From: Gammaproteobacteria bacterium
Lineage (GTDB): Bacteria; Pseudomonadota; Gammaproteobacteria; UBA6186; Azoamicaceae
DNA: 64,000 nucleotides
Reading direction: 5' to 3'
NCBI GenBank assembly: GCA_030431675.1
Contig: JAUIIV010000001.1
Span: 1-64,000, forward strand
The stretch's first letter is position 1. Each line of letters opens with the position of its first letter. The translations under genes were made by a program, and so were the position numbers. The notes under the pieces were generated by a model that saw nothing but the letters and a program-made list of their open reading frames with translations, did no database searches and was not told the DNA's origin. Below are positions 46,657 to 55,911 of the stretch, piece after piece.

Positions 46657-47794
46657 CTATGCCGTACCATTTAAGCAGATATACAATAATGATCCCAGCA
46701 ATGCATTACATAGAAACGCGCTTGCCACGCGCCTACATCTAGACTGGCCTCTCTTAGTTGGAATAGCATTATTACTTGGCATAGGTTTAGCCACAATTTA
46801 CAGTGCTAAATTAGAAATATACTTAGTCAAAAAACAGCTTATAAGTTTTTCTATAGCTTTTGGGATAATGTTTGTAGTAGCTCAATTTCCTCCACGGACT
46901 TATAGAGCTTGGACCCCTGCCCTGTACTACTCAACACTAAGTGTATTAATATTGGTGCTTATAATTGGAGATATCAGCAAAGGTGCACAACGCTGGTTAG
47001 ATTTAGGTTTGCTAAGATTTCAGCCTGCTGAGGTTATGAAAATTGCTGTACCACTGATGGTTGCCCGCTGTCTTGACGAACAAGTACTGCCCCCTAGCCC
47101 AAAACAGCTTTTATTGCCTTTATTTTACATTATGCTACCTGCATTTTTAATCGCTAGACAGCCCGATTTGGGCACAGCAATATTAGTTGCAAGTTCTGGA
47201 CTATTTGTCATTTTTTTTGCGGGTATTAATTGGAAGCTCATAATAAGCACTGCTGCCTTAACAATAATCAGCACTCCTGTGCTATGGATGTTGTTACGTG
47301 ATTACCAAAAACAACGCGTACTTACTCTGCTTAACCCGGAACGTGACCCTCTAGGCAAGGGCTATCATATAATCCAATCAAAAATTGCAATTGGCTCAGG
47401 TGGAATAACAGGCAAAGGTTGGCTAAGTGGCACACAATCTCATCTAGAATTTCTGCCCGAGCGCACTACAGATTTTATCTTCGCCGTATTCAGTGAAGAA
47501 TTTGGTTTCATTGGGGTGCTTGTGCTAATGTTAATTTATATGTACATTATTCTGCGCGGTATATATATTGGAATGCAGGCTCGTGATACGTTTTCACGAT
47601 TATTGGCTGGTAGCTTAATTATAACCTTCTTCGTTTATTTGTTTGTAAATGTAGGTATGGTTAGCGGCATACTACCCGTTGTAGGTATACCACTACCAAT
47701 TGTAAGCTACGGCGGCACATCATTAGTTACGCTAATGATTGGATTTGGCATTTTAATGTCTATTCAAACTAGAAGGACTCTATTAAGAAAGTGA
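46646..47794 (+). CDS. rodA: rod-shape glycosyltransferase RodA
   Basis: SEDS-family peptidoglycan polymerase of 382 residues with ten membrane helices; partner of PBP2. Signature sequences are FQPAEVMKIAVPLMVAR, ARQPDLGTAILV, FLPERTTDFIFAVFSEEFGF and PVVGIPLPIVSYGGTSL. The ATG at 46646 is preferred since AGGACAAG lies just upstream and the family starts nearby; an ATG nine codons earlier lies deeper inside mrdA. Also called mrdB. Its end overlaps mltB (GTGA). Confidence 0.97.
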   Translation: MSHNYAVPFKQIYNNDPSNALHRNALATRLHLDWPLLVGIALLLGIGLATIYSAKLEIYLVKKQLISFSIAFGIMFVVAQFPPRTYRAWTPALYYSTLSVLILVLIIGDISKGAQRWLDLGLLRFQPAEVMKIAVPLMVARCLDEQVLPPSPKQLLLPLFYIMLPAFLIARQPDLGTAILVASSGLFVIFFAGINWKLIISTAALTIISTPVLWMLLRDYQKQRVLTLLNPERDPLGKGYHIIQSKIAIGSGGITGKGWLSGTQSHLEFLPERTTDFIFAVFSEEFGFIGVLVLMLIYMYIILRGIYIGMQARDTFSRLLAGSLIITFFVYLFVNVGMVSGILPVVGIPLPIVSYGGTSLVTLMIGFGILMSIQTRRTLLRK

Positions 47795-48684
47795 AAATTT
47801 TAATATCTTGCTTGATTTTTATCATATCCACTCACAACTGCTTTGCGGCGTCATTTGCATCACGTCCAGAAGTCAAACATTTAATCGATGAGCTGCATGC
47901 TGACTATGGCTTAAATAAGCACCAGACTACCAAGTACTTTGAAATGATAGAACCAGAACCAGAAGTAATTTCTAAAATCACTACACCTTATGAAGCTTTA
48001 CCTTGGAATAAATACAAAAAATTATTCATTAATGAAAAAAAGATTCAAGGTGGGGTAAAATTTTGGCAAGAATATAGAGATGTACTAAGTGACGCAGAAA
48101 ATAAATATGGAGTGCCCGCAGAATTAATAGTAGCGATCATAGGCATAGAAAGTGCCTATGGCCAAAATAGTGGTAAGTTTCCAGTGTTACAGGCTCTTGC
48201 AACATTAGCATTTGATTATCCTCCACGTGCAAAGTTTTTTCTTAGTGAGCTCAAGCAGTATCTGTTAATGACGCACGAACAAAAATTAGATCCACTATCC
48301 CTTAAGGGTTCTTATGCTGGCGCCATGGGTTTTCCACAATTTATAGCAAGCAGCTATCGCAATTATGCTGTGGATTTTGATAACAGTGGACAAATAGATA
48401 TTATAAACAACATGAAACAAGCAATAGGTAGTGTTGCAAATTACTTTAAAGTACATGGATGGCAGACTAATCAGCCTGTAGCCCGAAAGTTACAAAATCC
48501 TCAGCAAATGATAGCTAAAGACAGCAAAGCTAAGCTTCTAGAGCTTGAAGGGGAAAATGGTAAAGAATACTGGGAAGGGTTAAACAACTTTTATGTAATT
48601 ACGCGTTACAATCACAGCGACAATTATGCATTAGCGGTTTATCTACTTAGCCAAGATATTGCTAGTCTTTATAAAAAATCATGA
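47791..48684 (+). CDS. mltB: lytic murein transglycosylase B
   Basis: Periplasmic enzyme of 297 residues that cleaves the MurNAc-GlcNAc bond with formation of 1,6-anhydro-MurNAc. Catalytic Glu120 lies in IIGIESAYG; the GSYAGAMGFPQFIASSYRNYA block and the calcium-binding-like DFDNSGQIDI follow. The signal peptide ends CFA|ASF; unlike E. coli MltB there is no proper lipobox, so the product is probably soluble in the periplasm. Starts with GTG overlapping the rodA stop. Confidence 0.95.
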   Translation: MKILISCLIFIISTHNCFAASFASRPEVKHLIDELHADYGLNKHQTTKYFEMIEPEPEVISKITTPYEALPWNKYKKLFINEKKIQGGVKFWQEYRDVLSDAENKYGVPAELIVAIIGIESAYGQNSGKFPVLQALATLAFDYPPRAKFFLSELKQYLLMTHEQKLDPLSLKGSYAGAMGFPQFIASSYRNYAVDFDNSGQIDIINNMKQAIGSVANYFKVHGWQTNQPVARKLQNPQQMIAKDSKAKLLELEGENGKEYWEGLNNFYVITRYNHSDNYALAVYLLSQDIASLYKKS

Positions 48685-49481
48685 GAATTGTATTAATAAT
48701 TCTTATATCTTCGTTGATCTTTGGTTGTGCCACTACCCCCAAGCAGAAGCCTTCTAAACAAGCTAGCAATACTAATGGTCGCTACGCATTAAAAAACGAC
48801 AAGGCTCCAACCAAACGTGAAGTAGTCCCCAATGTACATAAAATCCCGAATGCAAAACCAAAACCTGAGGCTAAGAGTAAAATAGGTAATCCTAAAGCCT
48901 ACACTGTATTTAACAAACAATACAAAGTGCTTTCCTCAAGCCATAATTATAAAGAGCGTGGCAAAGCTTCTTGGTATGGAAAAAAGTTTCATGGGTACCA
49001 CACCTCAAATGGCGAAGTGTATAATATGTATGGCATGACTGCTGCACACAAGACTTTACCTTTGCCAACATATCTTAAAGTAACAAATTTAAAAAATAAA
49101 AAATTTGTAATAGTCAAAGTAAATGATCGCGGCCCTTTTCATGGTGATAGAATAATAGACTTATCATACACAGCTGCTGCTAAACTAGGGATTTTAAAAG
49201 ATGGGACTGGCGATGTAGAAATTGAGGCGATTACAACTCATGTTCCAATCACCCAAAATTACTTGCAAGTTGGAGCTTTCTCCGAACATGAACATGCCAA
49301 AAAGTTGGCCGATAAATTAAGAGCTTTTGCTAAAGAACACAAGGTTATTATTAAAAAACAAAATCTTTATCATGTACATGTAGGTCCACTTGATGATGAA
49401 ACATCTATTAATAACTTAAAGCAACAGTTGCTTAGCAATAACTTTCCTGAGCCTATGTTAGTCCAACTTACTTCTAAATAG
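48681..49481 (+). CDS. rlpA: septal ring lytic transglycosylase RlpA
   Basis: Outer-membrane lipoprotein of 266 residues: lipobox IFGC with Cys16, a double-psi beta-barrel domain (about 93-185; GKASWYGKKFHG, then VKVNDRGPF and DLSYTAA) and a C-terminal SPOR domain (about 190-264; NYLQVGAFSEHEHAKKLADK) that binds denuded septal glycan. It helps daughter-cell separation. Overlaps mltB by 4 bases and the convergent TVP38 gene by 24 bases. Confidence 0.95.
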   Translation: MRIVLIILISSLIFGCATTPKQKPSKQASNTNGRYALKNDKAPTKREVVPNVHKIPNAKPKPEAKSKIGNPKAYTVFNKQYKVLSSSHNYKERGKASWYGKKFHGYHTSNGEVYNMYGMTAAHKTLPLPTYLKVTNLKNKKFVIVKVNDRGPFHGDRIIDLSYTAAAKLGILKDGTGDVEIEAITTHVPITQNYLQVGAFSEHEHAKKLADKLRAFAKEHKVIIKKQNLYHVHVGPLDDETSINNLKQQLLSNNFPEPMLVQLTSK

Positions 49482-50150
49482 CCTTTTGTATAATACTGGC
49501 ATTAGTACAATAATCGCTAATCCTATGAGTCCAAATATTATTTTAGTAGGAATCTGAGGCTCTGCTCCCAAGTCTTGCAAACCACTGCCTAAAGTAATAT
49601 AAACAAAGGTGCCAGGTATTATACCTAATAAGGTGGCCCAGAAAAATATTGCGGTGCGCACCTGTAGCACAGCCGCTGCCAAGTTAATTGCAAAAAAAGG
49701 GAATATCGGCATTAGCCGCATAAACAATAAATAGTTAAAAGGCGCTTCATTAAATCCTTTTTGCATTTTTACAACGGATTTTGCAGTTTTTTTCTCAACT
49801 ACTTCACTAGTAGCAAATTTAACTATCAAGAAAACTAATGTGGCACCAAGAGTAGCGCTGATTACGACTGCTATTGTACCCACTAACTGATCAAATAATA
49901 GTCCTCCTAAAATAGTCATGGTAGCTGCACCAGGAAGAGAGGTCGCAACTATAGAGATATACAGAACCATATACACAAATAAAGCGAATATATAATTTGC
50001 CTGTATATAATCACGTAGGCTCTCATAGTATTGTTTAATCTCAATCAAACTTATATATTCATACAGGCCTAAAAACCATACACAACTAGTGAGAATTAAT
50101 AACACTACTATAGGCATGTATTTATAGCTGGTACTTTTCACAGTAAGCAC
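49458..50150 (-). CDS. TVP38/TMEM64-family membrane protein
   Basis: Protein of 230 residues with about six hydrophobic segments and the VTT (DedA-like) core: SLPGAATMTILGGLLFD, then FLLFMRLMPIFPFFAINLAA-type sequence and GIIPGTFVYITLGSGL. Members are inner-membrane proteins linked to lipid scrambling and membrane homeostasis. It is in the opposite orientation to the surrounding cell-wall genes and interrupts the rlpA-dacA adjacency together with the next gene. Confidence 0.88.
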   Translation of the reverse strand: MLTVKSTSYKYMPIVVLLILTSCVWFLGLYEYISLIEIKQYYESLRDYIQANYIFALFVYMVLYISIVATSLPGAATMTILGGLLFDQLVGTIAVVISATLGATLVFLIVKFATSEVVEKKTAKSVVKMQKGFNEAPFNYLLFMRLMPIFPFFAINLAAAVLQVRTAIFFWATLLGIIPGTFVYITLGSGLQDLGAEPQIPTKIIFGLIGLAIIVLMPVLYKRLFRSKLD

Positions 50151-50230
50151 AATATCTCATGATTGGTATGTTCTACACTTCAAGTATAACTGAGGACTGC
50201 AAGTAAACAAATAATAAGCGAGATAAAACA

Positions 50231-51790
50231 GTGGATTTAGTCAGTGTTGTTAACGATTTGCCAGATAATGATAGCTTTTTACCACGCTATTTGACAGTAC
50301 AGCTTTTGGAAATTTTAGCTAAAACATTTCCGACCTCTATAGAGGAAATACCAGAAAATGCATTCTTTAATGATTTTAAACATCCCGAATTTTTTAACCC
50401 AGTGACAAGCAGTATTTTTTGGAATCAGGATTACCAAAGCACTTTAGCTGATAATATGGAGCTTATAGATGACGTAGATCAATACAATCGCGCCCCGCTA
50501 ATAATGAGCCTAGCGAAAGAGGATTTCTCTTTTGCCAATGAATTACTAGAAAAAGGCGCTAACATGTATCTAGAAGATAAGTTAATTCTAGAAATTGCAT
50601 TATTAAGTATATTACAACGTGATCCAGATAATTTATCAAGAATATTGGAGAACTGTACAGAGGATGAGCTGGTATGGATTGGGGATTATCTGGCATATTT
50701 ATATACATATGCACAAGGAGAGGCACGTGGACCAGAAGACAGAGATGTAATTAATCCGCCACTACGACATTTCGGGCAAATTTTAGACACATTAGTATAT
50801 TTTAATGGATTACCTTCATATTATGGTTTTTTAAGTCCTTCATTAGATATAATGTTACAACATCTAGCCTCATTTGCAGAAGATGATATTTTAGGTGGAA
50901 TATACAGAGGACTATCTCAGACTTATACTGCTTGTAACTTCCATGGCAACTATCCCAGAGCAGAAAATGCTGCTGCGCAATTACATCAAGTTATTCAAAA
51001 TAACATAGCCATGAGTAGTGATGATCCTGTAATACTAATTGGCGGATGGGCAGGAAATGCTGTAGCAATAGCTTTTATCAATAATACAATGCTATTGAGC
51101 AATCTTGGCAGTGGTGGAGATTTAAATTACGGAACCTATGTATATTCTGTTAACAACCCTGAAGCCATAACTGTTGATTTTGTCAGCGACTTTATTCATG
51201 GCTTGTCTGCTGCAGCAGACCCAAGTAAAATCTTCACCCACATAAGCAATTTTGTCAATCATCAACCTATATATAAGATAGAACAATCCACAATTGCTAT
51301 AGACAACTGCATATATGTAAATCCACGTATAATTATAGAAGGTTTAATGTTAGTTATTAAGTGCCATAAAAAGCATGGTGGTATTTCTGCAGAGAATTTA
51401 GATGCATTGAGACCACAAATTGCAATTGATTATAAAGAATTTATTGATGCTCTATATAAATCTTCTACTGAAAACCTAGCGGTATTTATGCGTAGTAATG
51501 ACTTGTTACGTAATAAAAGATTGGAATGTTGTTCACTGGCATTAGAATACATTAATCAACATTACAAAGACGACAATGCCATCTCCAGATGTATAGAACT
51601 TAAAAATGCCTTAGAATACGTTGGATTACAGGACTACTATATGCGTGAGATTAATGAAGAAGCTCAACATACGATTCAAAATTATATTATCCACGAGCAA
51701 GAACTAGCTGCAATTGAAGTTATACAACGGGAACAAAGCCAATTACAGGAGGCACCATCATCCCAAGCATCTAATGGAGAAGAGCAGTAG
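50231..51790 (+). CDS. unknown protein with NC-x-Y-x-N domain shared with the ankyrin protein
   Basis: Protein of 519 residues starting with GTG; ribosome binding site weak. Residues 84-125 resemble one or two ankyrin repeats (APLIMSLAKEDFSFANELLE, then KGANMYLEDK). The region 265-375 corresponds to the middle domain of the ankyrin protein at 17083: GWAGNAVAIAFINNTMLLSN (272-291) against its YQGHAITFIKYGNLWIKCD, and IDNCIYVNPRI (357-367) against SGNCSWANVET. The putative catalytic His is Asn276 and the Asp is Asn291, while Cys360 is kept, so it may be an inactive or altered relative. The tail is Glu/Gln/Ser-rich. It lies alone inside a conserved cell-wall gene cluster and is a plausible secreted effector. 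Confidence 0.75.
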   Translation: MDLVSVVNDLPDNDSFLPRYLTVQLLEILAKTFPTSIEEIPENAFFNDFKHPEFFNPVTSSIFWNQDYQSTLADNMELIDDVDQYNRAPLIMSLAKEDFSFANELLEKGANMYLEDKLILEIALLSILQRDPDNLSRILENCTEDELVWIGDYLAYLYTYAQGEARGPEDRDVINPPLRHFGQILDTLVYFNGLPSYYGFLSPSLDIMLQHLASFAEDDILGGIYRGLSQTYTACNFHGNYPRAENAAAQLHQVIQNNIAMSSDDPVILIGGWAGNAVAIAFINNTMLLSNLGSGGDLNYGTYVYSVNNPEAITVDFVSDFIHGLSAAADPSKIFTHISNFVNHQPIYKIEQSTIAIDNCIYVNPRIIIEGLMLVIKCHKKHGGISAENLDALRPQIAIDYKEFIDALYKSSTENLAVFMRSNDLLRNKRLECCSLALEYINQHYKDDNAISRCIELKNALEYVGLQDYYMREINEEAQHTIQNYIIHEQELAAIEVIQREQSQLQEAPSSQASNGEEQ

Positions 51791-51841
51791 TTTGTGTTAT
51801 TATTTGGCTTATATCAAGATATCCATGGAGCCAGAAGCATT

Positions 51842-53020
51842 ATGCGTCTTTTCACAAAGTTTTTTATATTACTAACTTTTTCTCTTGCTGCAAATGCCCA
51901 TTCGGGATTACCTAAACTACCACATGCTCAGCCAAAGGTGCCGGCTATTTCTGGTTCGGCGTATCTGTTGATGGATTTTGATAGCAAACAAATTTTAGCG
52001 CAAAAAAATACTGATATACAGCTAGAGCCGGCCAGTTTAACCAAGATGATGACTGTTTACGTAATAGACAACGAGCTACGTTCAGGCCGTCTAAAATTAG
52101 ACGATAAAGTTACTATTAGTAAAAAAGCTTGGCAAGCTCCTGGTTCACGCATGTTTGTAAATGTTAATAGTGAAGTGCCAGTGTCTGAATTACTTAAGGG
52201 TATTATCATTCAGTCAGGGAATGATGCCTCGATTGCACTAGCAGAACATATTGCTGGCTCAGAAGAAGCATTTGCAGAATTAATGAATGCTTATGCCGAT
52301 ATATTAGGTATGCAAGATACACATTTTGTTAATGCATCTGGTCTACCAAATCCTGAACACGTAACCACTGCATATGACTTATCTCTATTAGCTCATGCAA
52401 TTATCAAAAACTTTCCTGAGACCTACAGAATATATTCAGAAAAAGAATTTATTTTCAATGGTATTAAGCAACAGAATCGTAATCGCTTATTGTGGCGTGA
52501 TGATAAATATGATGGAATCAAAACAGGATTTACTGATAGCGCCGGATACTGCATTGTAGCATCAGGCTCAGAGCCTAATATGCGCTTAATTGCCATTGTT
52601 ATGGGCACACAAAGTGATGCTGCTAGAACGGAAGAAGCAAATAAACTACTAGCTTGGGGTTTCAGGTTTTTTGAAACAAATTTAGTTTTTAAAGCAGGTA
52701 GCAAAATACAGCAAGCACGTGTGTGGATGGGTGCAGATAAAGAAATTGATATAGGAGTTGCAGAAGACTTATATGTAACAACTCCTAAAGGTCAATATAA
52801 CCAATGTAGCGGCACTGTACATCTGGTAAACCCACTTACTGCCCCGCTTCAAGGTAATGAAATCATCGGTACATATGTAATCCAAAGTCATACCAATGAT
52901 GTAATACATGAGCAACCGGTTGTAAGTCTTGAAAGTGTAAAGCAAGGAAATATTCTGCAGCGCAGCCGCGATTTTGTTATGCAAAAATATAACTCTGTGT
53001 TAAATGGAATCAGCACGTGA
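51842..53020 (+). CDS. dacA: D-alanyl-D-alanine carboxypeptidase (PBP5)
   Basis: Low-molecular-weight PBP of 392 residues that trims the terminal D-Ala from peptidoglycan stems. Motifs are SLTK (Ser65-Lys68), SGN (125-127) and KTG (227-229); a C-terminal beta domain and an amphipathic membrane-binding helix (RDFVMQKYNSVLNGI) follow. The frame is open from a GTG at 51794, but the ATG at 51842 begins a normal signal peptide (MRLFTKFFILLTFSLAANA) and is preferred. Overlaps ybeD by 4 bases. Confidence 0.96.
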   Translation: MRLFTKFFILLTFSLAANAHSGLPKLPHAQPKVPAISGSAYLLMDFDSKQILAQKNTDIQLEPASLTKMMTVYVIDNELRSGRLKLDDKVTISKKAWQAPGSRMFVNVNSEVPVSELLKGIIIQSGNDASIALAEHIAGSEEAFAELMNAYADILGMQDTHFVNASGLPNPEHVTTAYDLSLLAHAIIKNFPETYRIYSEKEFIFNGIKQQNRNRLLWRDDKYDGIKTGFTDSAGYCIVASGSEPNMRLIAIVMGTQSDAARTEEANKLLAWGFRFFETNLVFKAGSKIQQARVWMGADKEIDIGVAEDLYVTTPKGQYNQCSGTVHLVNPLTAPLQGNEIIGTYVIQSHTNDVIHEQPVVSLESVKQGNILQRSRDFVMQKYNSVLNGIST

Positions 53021-53268
53021 AATTTCCATGTGAATTTTCTATAAAAATAATGGGGGAATCGCAAGCTAATTTGGAAGAGCTAGTTGCCCCCATAATACGC
53101 AAGCATGTGCCTACAATAGATAATGATAATATACCAACCTCTACACGCGAGAGCTCGCATGGTAAATATAAATCCCTTACAGTAACATTTACAGCTGACA
53201 GCCAGGAACAATTAGATAACATATATAGGGAAGTAACAGCCTTACCAAGCGTATTAATGGTATTATGA
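53017..53268 (+). CDS. ybeD: YbeD-family (DUF493) protein
   Basis: Small cytosolic protein of 83 residues, UPF0250/DUF493, with the pattern CEFSIKIMGESQANLEELV and ESSHGKYKSLTVTF. Ferredoxin-like fold resembling the regulatory domain of phosphoglycerate dehydrogenase; exact role unknown, nearly always found between dacA and lipB. It starts with GTG in the dacA stop and ends in an ATGA overlap with lipB. Confidence 0.95.
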   Translation: MKFPCEFSIKIMGESQANLEELVAPIIRKHVPTIDNDNIPTSTRESSHGKYKSLTVTFTADSQEQLDNIYREVTALPSVLMVL

Positions 53269-53909
53269 GCGACACCCTCGAAGTATTAGAACTTGGCATG
53301 CAAGACTATACAAGCTGTATGCATAAGTTAAGAGAATTCACTACTAATAGAGATAAGCACACAACAGATCAGATTTGGATATTACAGCATCATCCAGTAT
53401 TTACCCAAGGTCAAGCTGGTAAACCAGAACATATACTAAATCCAGGAGACATTCCTATTGTGCAATCTGATCGCGGGGGACAAGTCACCTATCACGGCCC
53501 TGGACAACTAATTGTGTATTTCTTAATAGATTTGCCTCGCAAGCGAATCAACGTAAGGAATTTTATTGATTCTATTCAACAATCAGTTATAAGCTTATTA
53601 GCAAGCTATGATATTCAAGGATATAGTGATCCAGAAGCTCCAGGAGTTTATGTTGAAGGCAAAAAGCTATGCTCCATAGGAGTCAGAGTTCGCAAAGGAT
53701 GTACTTATCATGGTATAAGTTTAAATGTAGATATGGATTTAGAGCCATTTAAACGCATAAATCCTTGTGGCTACACTGGCATGGAAATAAGCCAAATAAG
53801 CAACTACGTGCAGCCAATAAGCATGGCTGCTATAATTGAGCGAGTAATACCTATTATCCAGAATAAACTTAGCTATCCAACAATAAAATATGCAAAAGAT
53901 CAAACGTAA
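53265..53909 (+). CDS. lipB: octanoyltransferase LipB
   Basis: Enzyme of 214 residues that transfers octanoyl from acyl carrier protein to lipoyl domains. Motifs include [20 protein letters not shown], the Lys in [13 protein letters not shown], and the catalytic Cys in INPCGYTGM (about 167-175). Overlaps lipA by 20 bases, so the two steps of lipoate assembly are translationally linked. Confidence 0.97.
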   Translation: MSDTLEVLELGMQDYTSCMHKLREFTTNRDKHTTDQIWILQHHPVFTQGQAGKPEHILNPGDIPIVQSDRGGQVTYHGPGQLIVYFLIDLPRKRINVRNFIDSIQQSVISLLASYDIQGYSDPEAPGVYVEGKKLCSIGVRVRKGCTYHGISLNVDMDLEPFKRINPCGYTGMEISQISNYVQPISMAAIIERVIPIIQNKLSYPTIKYAKDQT

Positions 53910-54816
53910 AGGAAAAGAGAAGTTCCAAAGACTAAGAGTGGAGATTCAACCACAGACTGACCAATTGGCCAAACCTGACTGGTTACGGATCACTGCAAGT
54001 AGCGATCCCAAAATTGCCGAACTAAAAGCTTTGCTACGCCAACATAATCTACATTCTGTGTGTGAGGAAGCAACTTGCCCGAATTTACATGAGTGCTTTA
54101 GCCATGGAACAGCGACATTTATGATTATGGGCGATATTTGTACCCGCCGCTGTGCATTTTGTGATGTAGCACACGGGAAGCCAGGAGCTCTGGACCCAGA
54201 CGAGCCGGTAAATCTAGCCAAGGCATTAGGTAAAATGAATCTGCGTTATATTGTCATTACTTCTGTAGATAGAGATGACTTAGCAGATGGCGGGGCTGGA
54301 CATTTTGCTGCTTGTATTGCCGCGGTGCGTAAATACTGTGATAACGTAAAAATAGAAATTCTAACTCCTGATTTTCGCAACCGTGTTGATGAAGCATTAG
54401 CTTGTCTTAAGCAATCTCCACCTGATGTGTTTAATCATAATCTAGAAACTGTACCAAGGTTATATAAAGAAGTACGCCCAGGTTCTAGGTACGATGGTTC
54501 ACTTAAGCTTATCCAAGCATTTAAGCAACAACATCCAGATATACCAACTAAATCAGGTCTTATGGTCGGACTTGGTGAAACTATGGATGAAATAAAGGAA
54601 GTAATCGCAGATCTAAATAAGCATAATTGTGACATGCTCACAATTGGACAATACTTACAGCCAACAAAATTTCATGCTCCAGTAAAACGATATGTGGAGC
54701 CTGCAGAATTTGCGGAATTAAAAGAATATGCTGAAAATTTAGGATTTATTAATGTGGCAAGTGGACCGTTTGTCCGCTCATCATATCACGCTGATCAACA
54801 AGCTGCTGGAGTTTAA
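53890..54816 (+). CDS. lipA: lipoyl synthase LipA
   Basis: Radical SAM enzyme of 308 residues that inserts two sulfurs into the octanoyl chain. The auxiliary cluster ligands are Cys58, Cys63 and Cys69 ([12 protein letters not shown]); the radical SAM ligands are Cys84, Cys88 and Cys91 (CTRRCAFC); the C-terminal RSSYHAD provides the serine ligand. Followed after 3 bases by the VanX-like gene. Confidence 0.98.
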   Translation: MQKIKRKGKEKFQRLRVEIQPQTDQLAKPDWLRITASSDPKIAELKALLRQHNLHSVCEEATCPNLHECFSHGTATFMIMGDICTRRCAFCDVAHGKPGALDPDEPVNLAKALGKMNLRYIVITSVDRDDLADGGAGHFAACIAAVRKYCDNVKIEILTPDFRNRVDEALACLKQSPPDVFNHNLETVPRLYKEVRPGSRYDGSLKLIQAFKQQHPDIPTKSGLMVGLGETMDEIKEVIADLNKHNCDMLTIGQYLQPTKFHAPVKRYVEPAEFAELKEYAENLGFINVASGPFVRSSYHADQQAAGV

Positions 54817-54819
54817 AAC

Positions 54820-55446
54820 ATGCATGAACATCTACCAGAAGGTTTTGTATATCTAGATGATCCCCGGATAATATATTCTATAGATTATGCTACTGAGGAT
54901 AACTTTATTGGGCGTAAGGTACACGGTTATGAAGATAAGGTTTGCATTTTGACTGAAATTACAGCAAAAACCATACAAGAAATTCAAGATGAACTAGACA
55001 GTATGCAAAAAGGTTATGCACTAAAGATCTTTGATGCCTACCGACCAATGCAAGCGGTCAGGGACTTCATTAACTGGAGTGAAGAAGATGAGTTACCATT
55101 TCTACGCGCAAAATATCATCCTTATTTAACCAAAACAGAGTTGTTTGAATTAGGATATATTAGTGATCACTCCTCACATGCTAGAGGGAGTACTGTTGAC
55201 TTAACTATAGTGACACGTAGCGAAGATCAACATAAAGATTGGGATATGGGCACAATATTTGATTTCTTTGGCGAGGAAGCACACACCGAGTCTAAAGATG
55301 TATCTCTAGACATACAAAAGAATCGCAAGTTTCTATGTGATCTAATGGTAAAATATGGGTTTGAGAACTTCTATCAAGAGTGGTGGCATTACACTTTGGA
55401 AGGTGAGCCTTTTCCAGATACATACTTTGATTTTGCAATTAAGTAA
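54820..55446 (+). CDS. VanX/DdpX-type D-Ala-D-Ala dipeptidase
   Basis: Zinc M15D peptidase of 208 residues. The metal ligands are His120 and Asp127 in SSHARGSTVDLT and the His in EWWHYTLEG near the C-terminus, whose Glu is the catalytic base; Arg75 in FDAYRP is the conserved substrate-contacting residue. It hydrolyses free D-Ala-D-Ala, most likely released by wall turnover, and not necessarily in antibiotic resistance because vanH and vanA partners are absent. No signal peptide, so it acts in the cytoplasm. It is probably the last gene of the cluster; only 3 bases follow lipA. Confidence 0.88.
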   Translation: MHEHLPEGFVYLDDPRIIYSIDYATEDNFIGRKVHGYEDKVCILTEITAKTIQEIQDELDSMQKGYALKIFDAYRPMQAVRDFINWSEEDELPFLRAKYHPYLTKTELFELGYISDHSSHARGSTVDLTIVTRSEDQHKDWDMGTIFDFFGEEAHTESKDVSLDIQKNRKFLCDLMVKYGFENFYQEWWHYTLEGEPFPDTYFDFAIK

Positions 55447-55449
55447 AAT

Positions 55450-55911
55450 TTACCATAAGGATAGGGCTAATGTGAGAGCATCTTCCCTACCTGGGCCGCC
55501 ATCTTCTAGAGGATAATAATTTTTACGCATACCTACTTCTACAAAACTATACTTTTTGTATAATTCTATAGCTGGAGTATTAGAAACTCGCACTTCCAAA
55601 AAGATCTCATCACTACCATGCTGGCGTGCTAGATTAAGCAAATGTTGCAGCATGCGTTCTCCTTGCCCTTCCCGCTGTTTAGAAGGAGTAACTGCAATAT
55701 TTAAAATATGCGCTTCACTTGTTGAATAATTCATTACCCCAAAGCCGATAACTTCTTGCTCTTCAACTATTACCCAACATTCATAACCTACGCCAATACA
55801 CTCTACGTACAAGCGCTCTGTCCATGGCTCTATAGTAACCGATTTATCTATGCTATGAACGATTGCAGCATCAGCAACAGTCATCTTACGAATACCACTA
55901 TGGGCCATCAT
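55450..55911 (-). CDS. rimI: ribosomal protein S18 alanine N-acetyltransferase RimI
   Basis: GNAT acetyltransferase of 153 residues. The acetyl-CoA site is QREGQGERM (R/Q-x-x-G-x-G), and the C-terminal YYPLEDGGPGREDALTL is specific to RimI. It overlaps the preceding holD-like gene by 14 bases, the same order as in E. coli (holD-rimI). Confidence 0.95.
   Translation of the reverse strand: MMAHSGIRKMTVADAAIVHSIDKSVTIEPWTERLYVECIGVGYECWVIVEEQEVIGFGVMNYSTSEAHILNIAVTPSKQREGQGERMLQHLLNLARQHGSDEIFLEVRVSNTPAIELYKKYSFVEVGMRKNYYPLEDGGPGREDALTLALSLW

Noticed and set aside
54820..55446. Vancomycin resistance gene
   Set aside because: A lone VanX-type dipeptidase without vanH/vanA in a Gram-negative cell is better explained by wall recycling.
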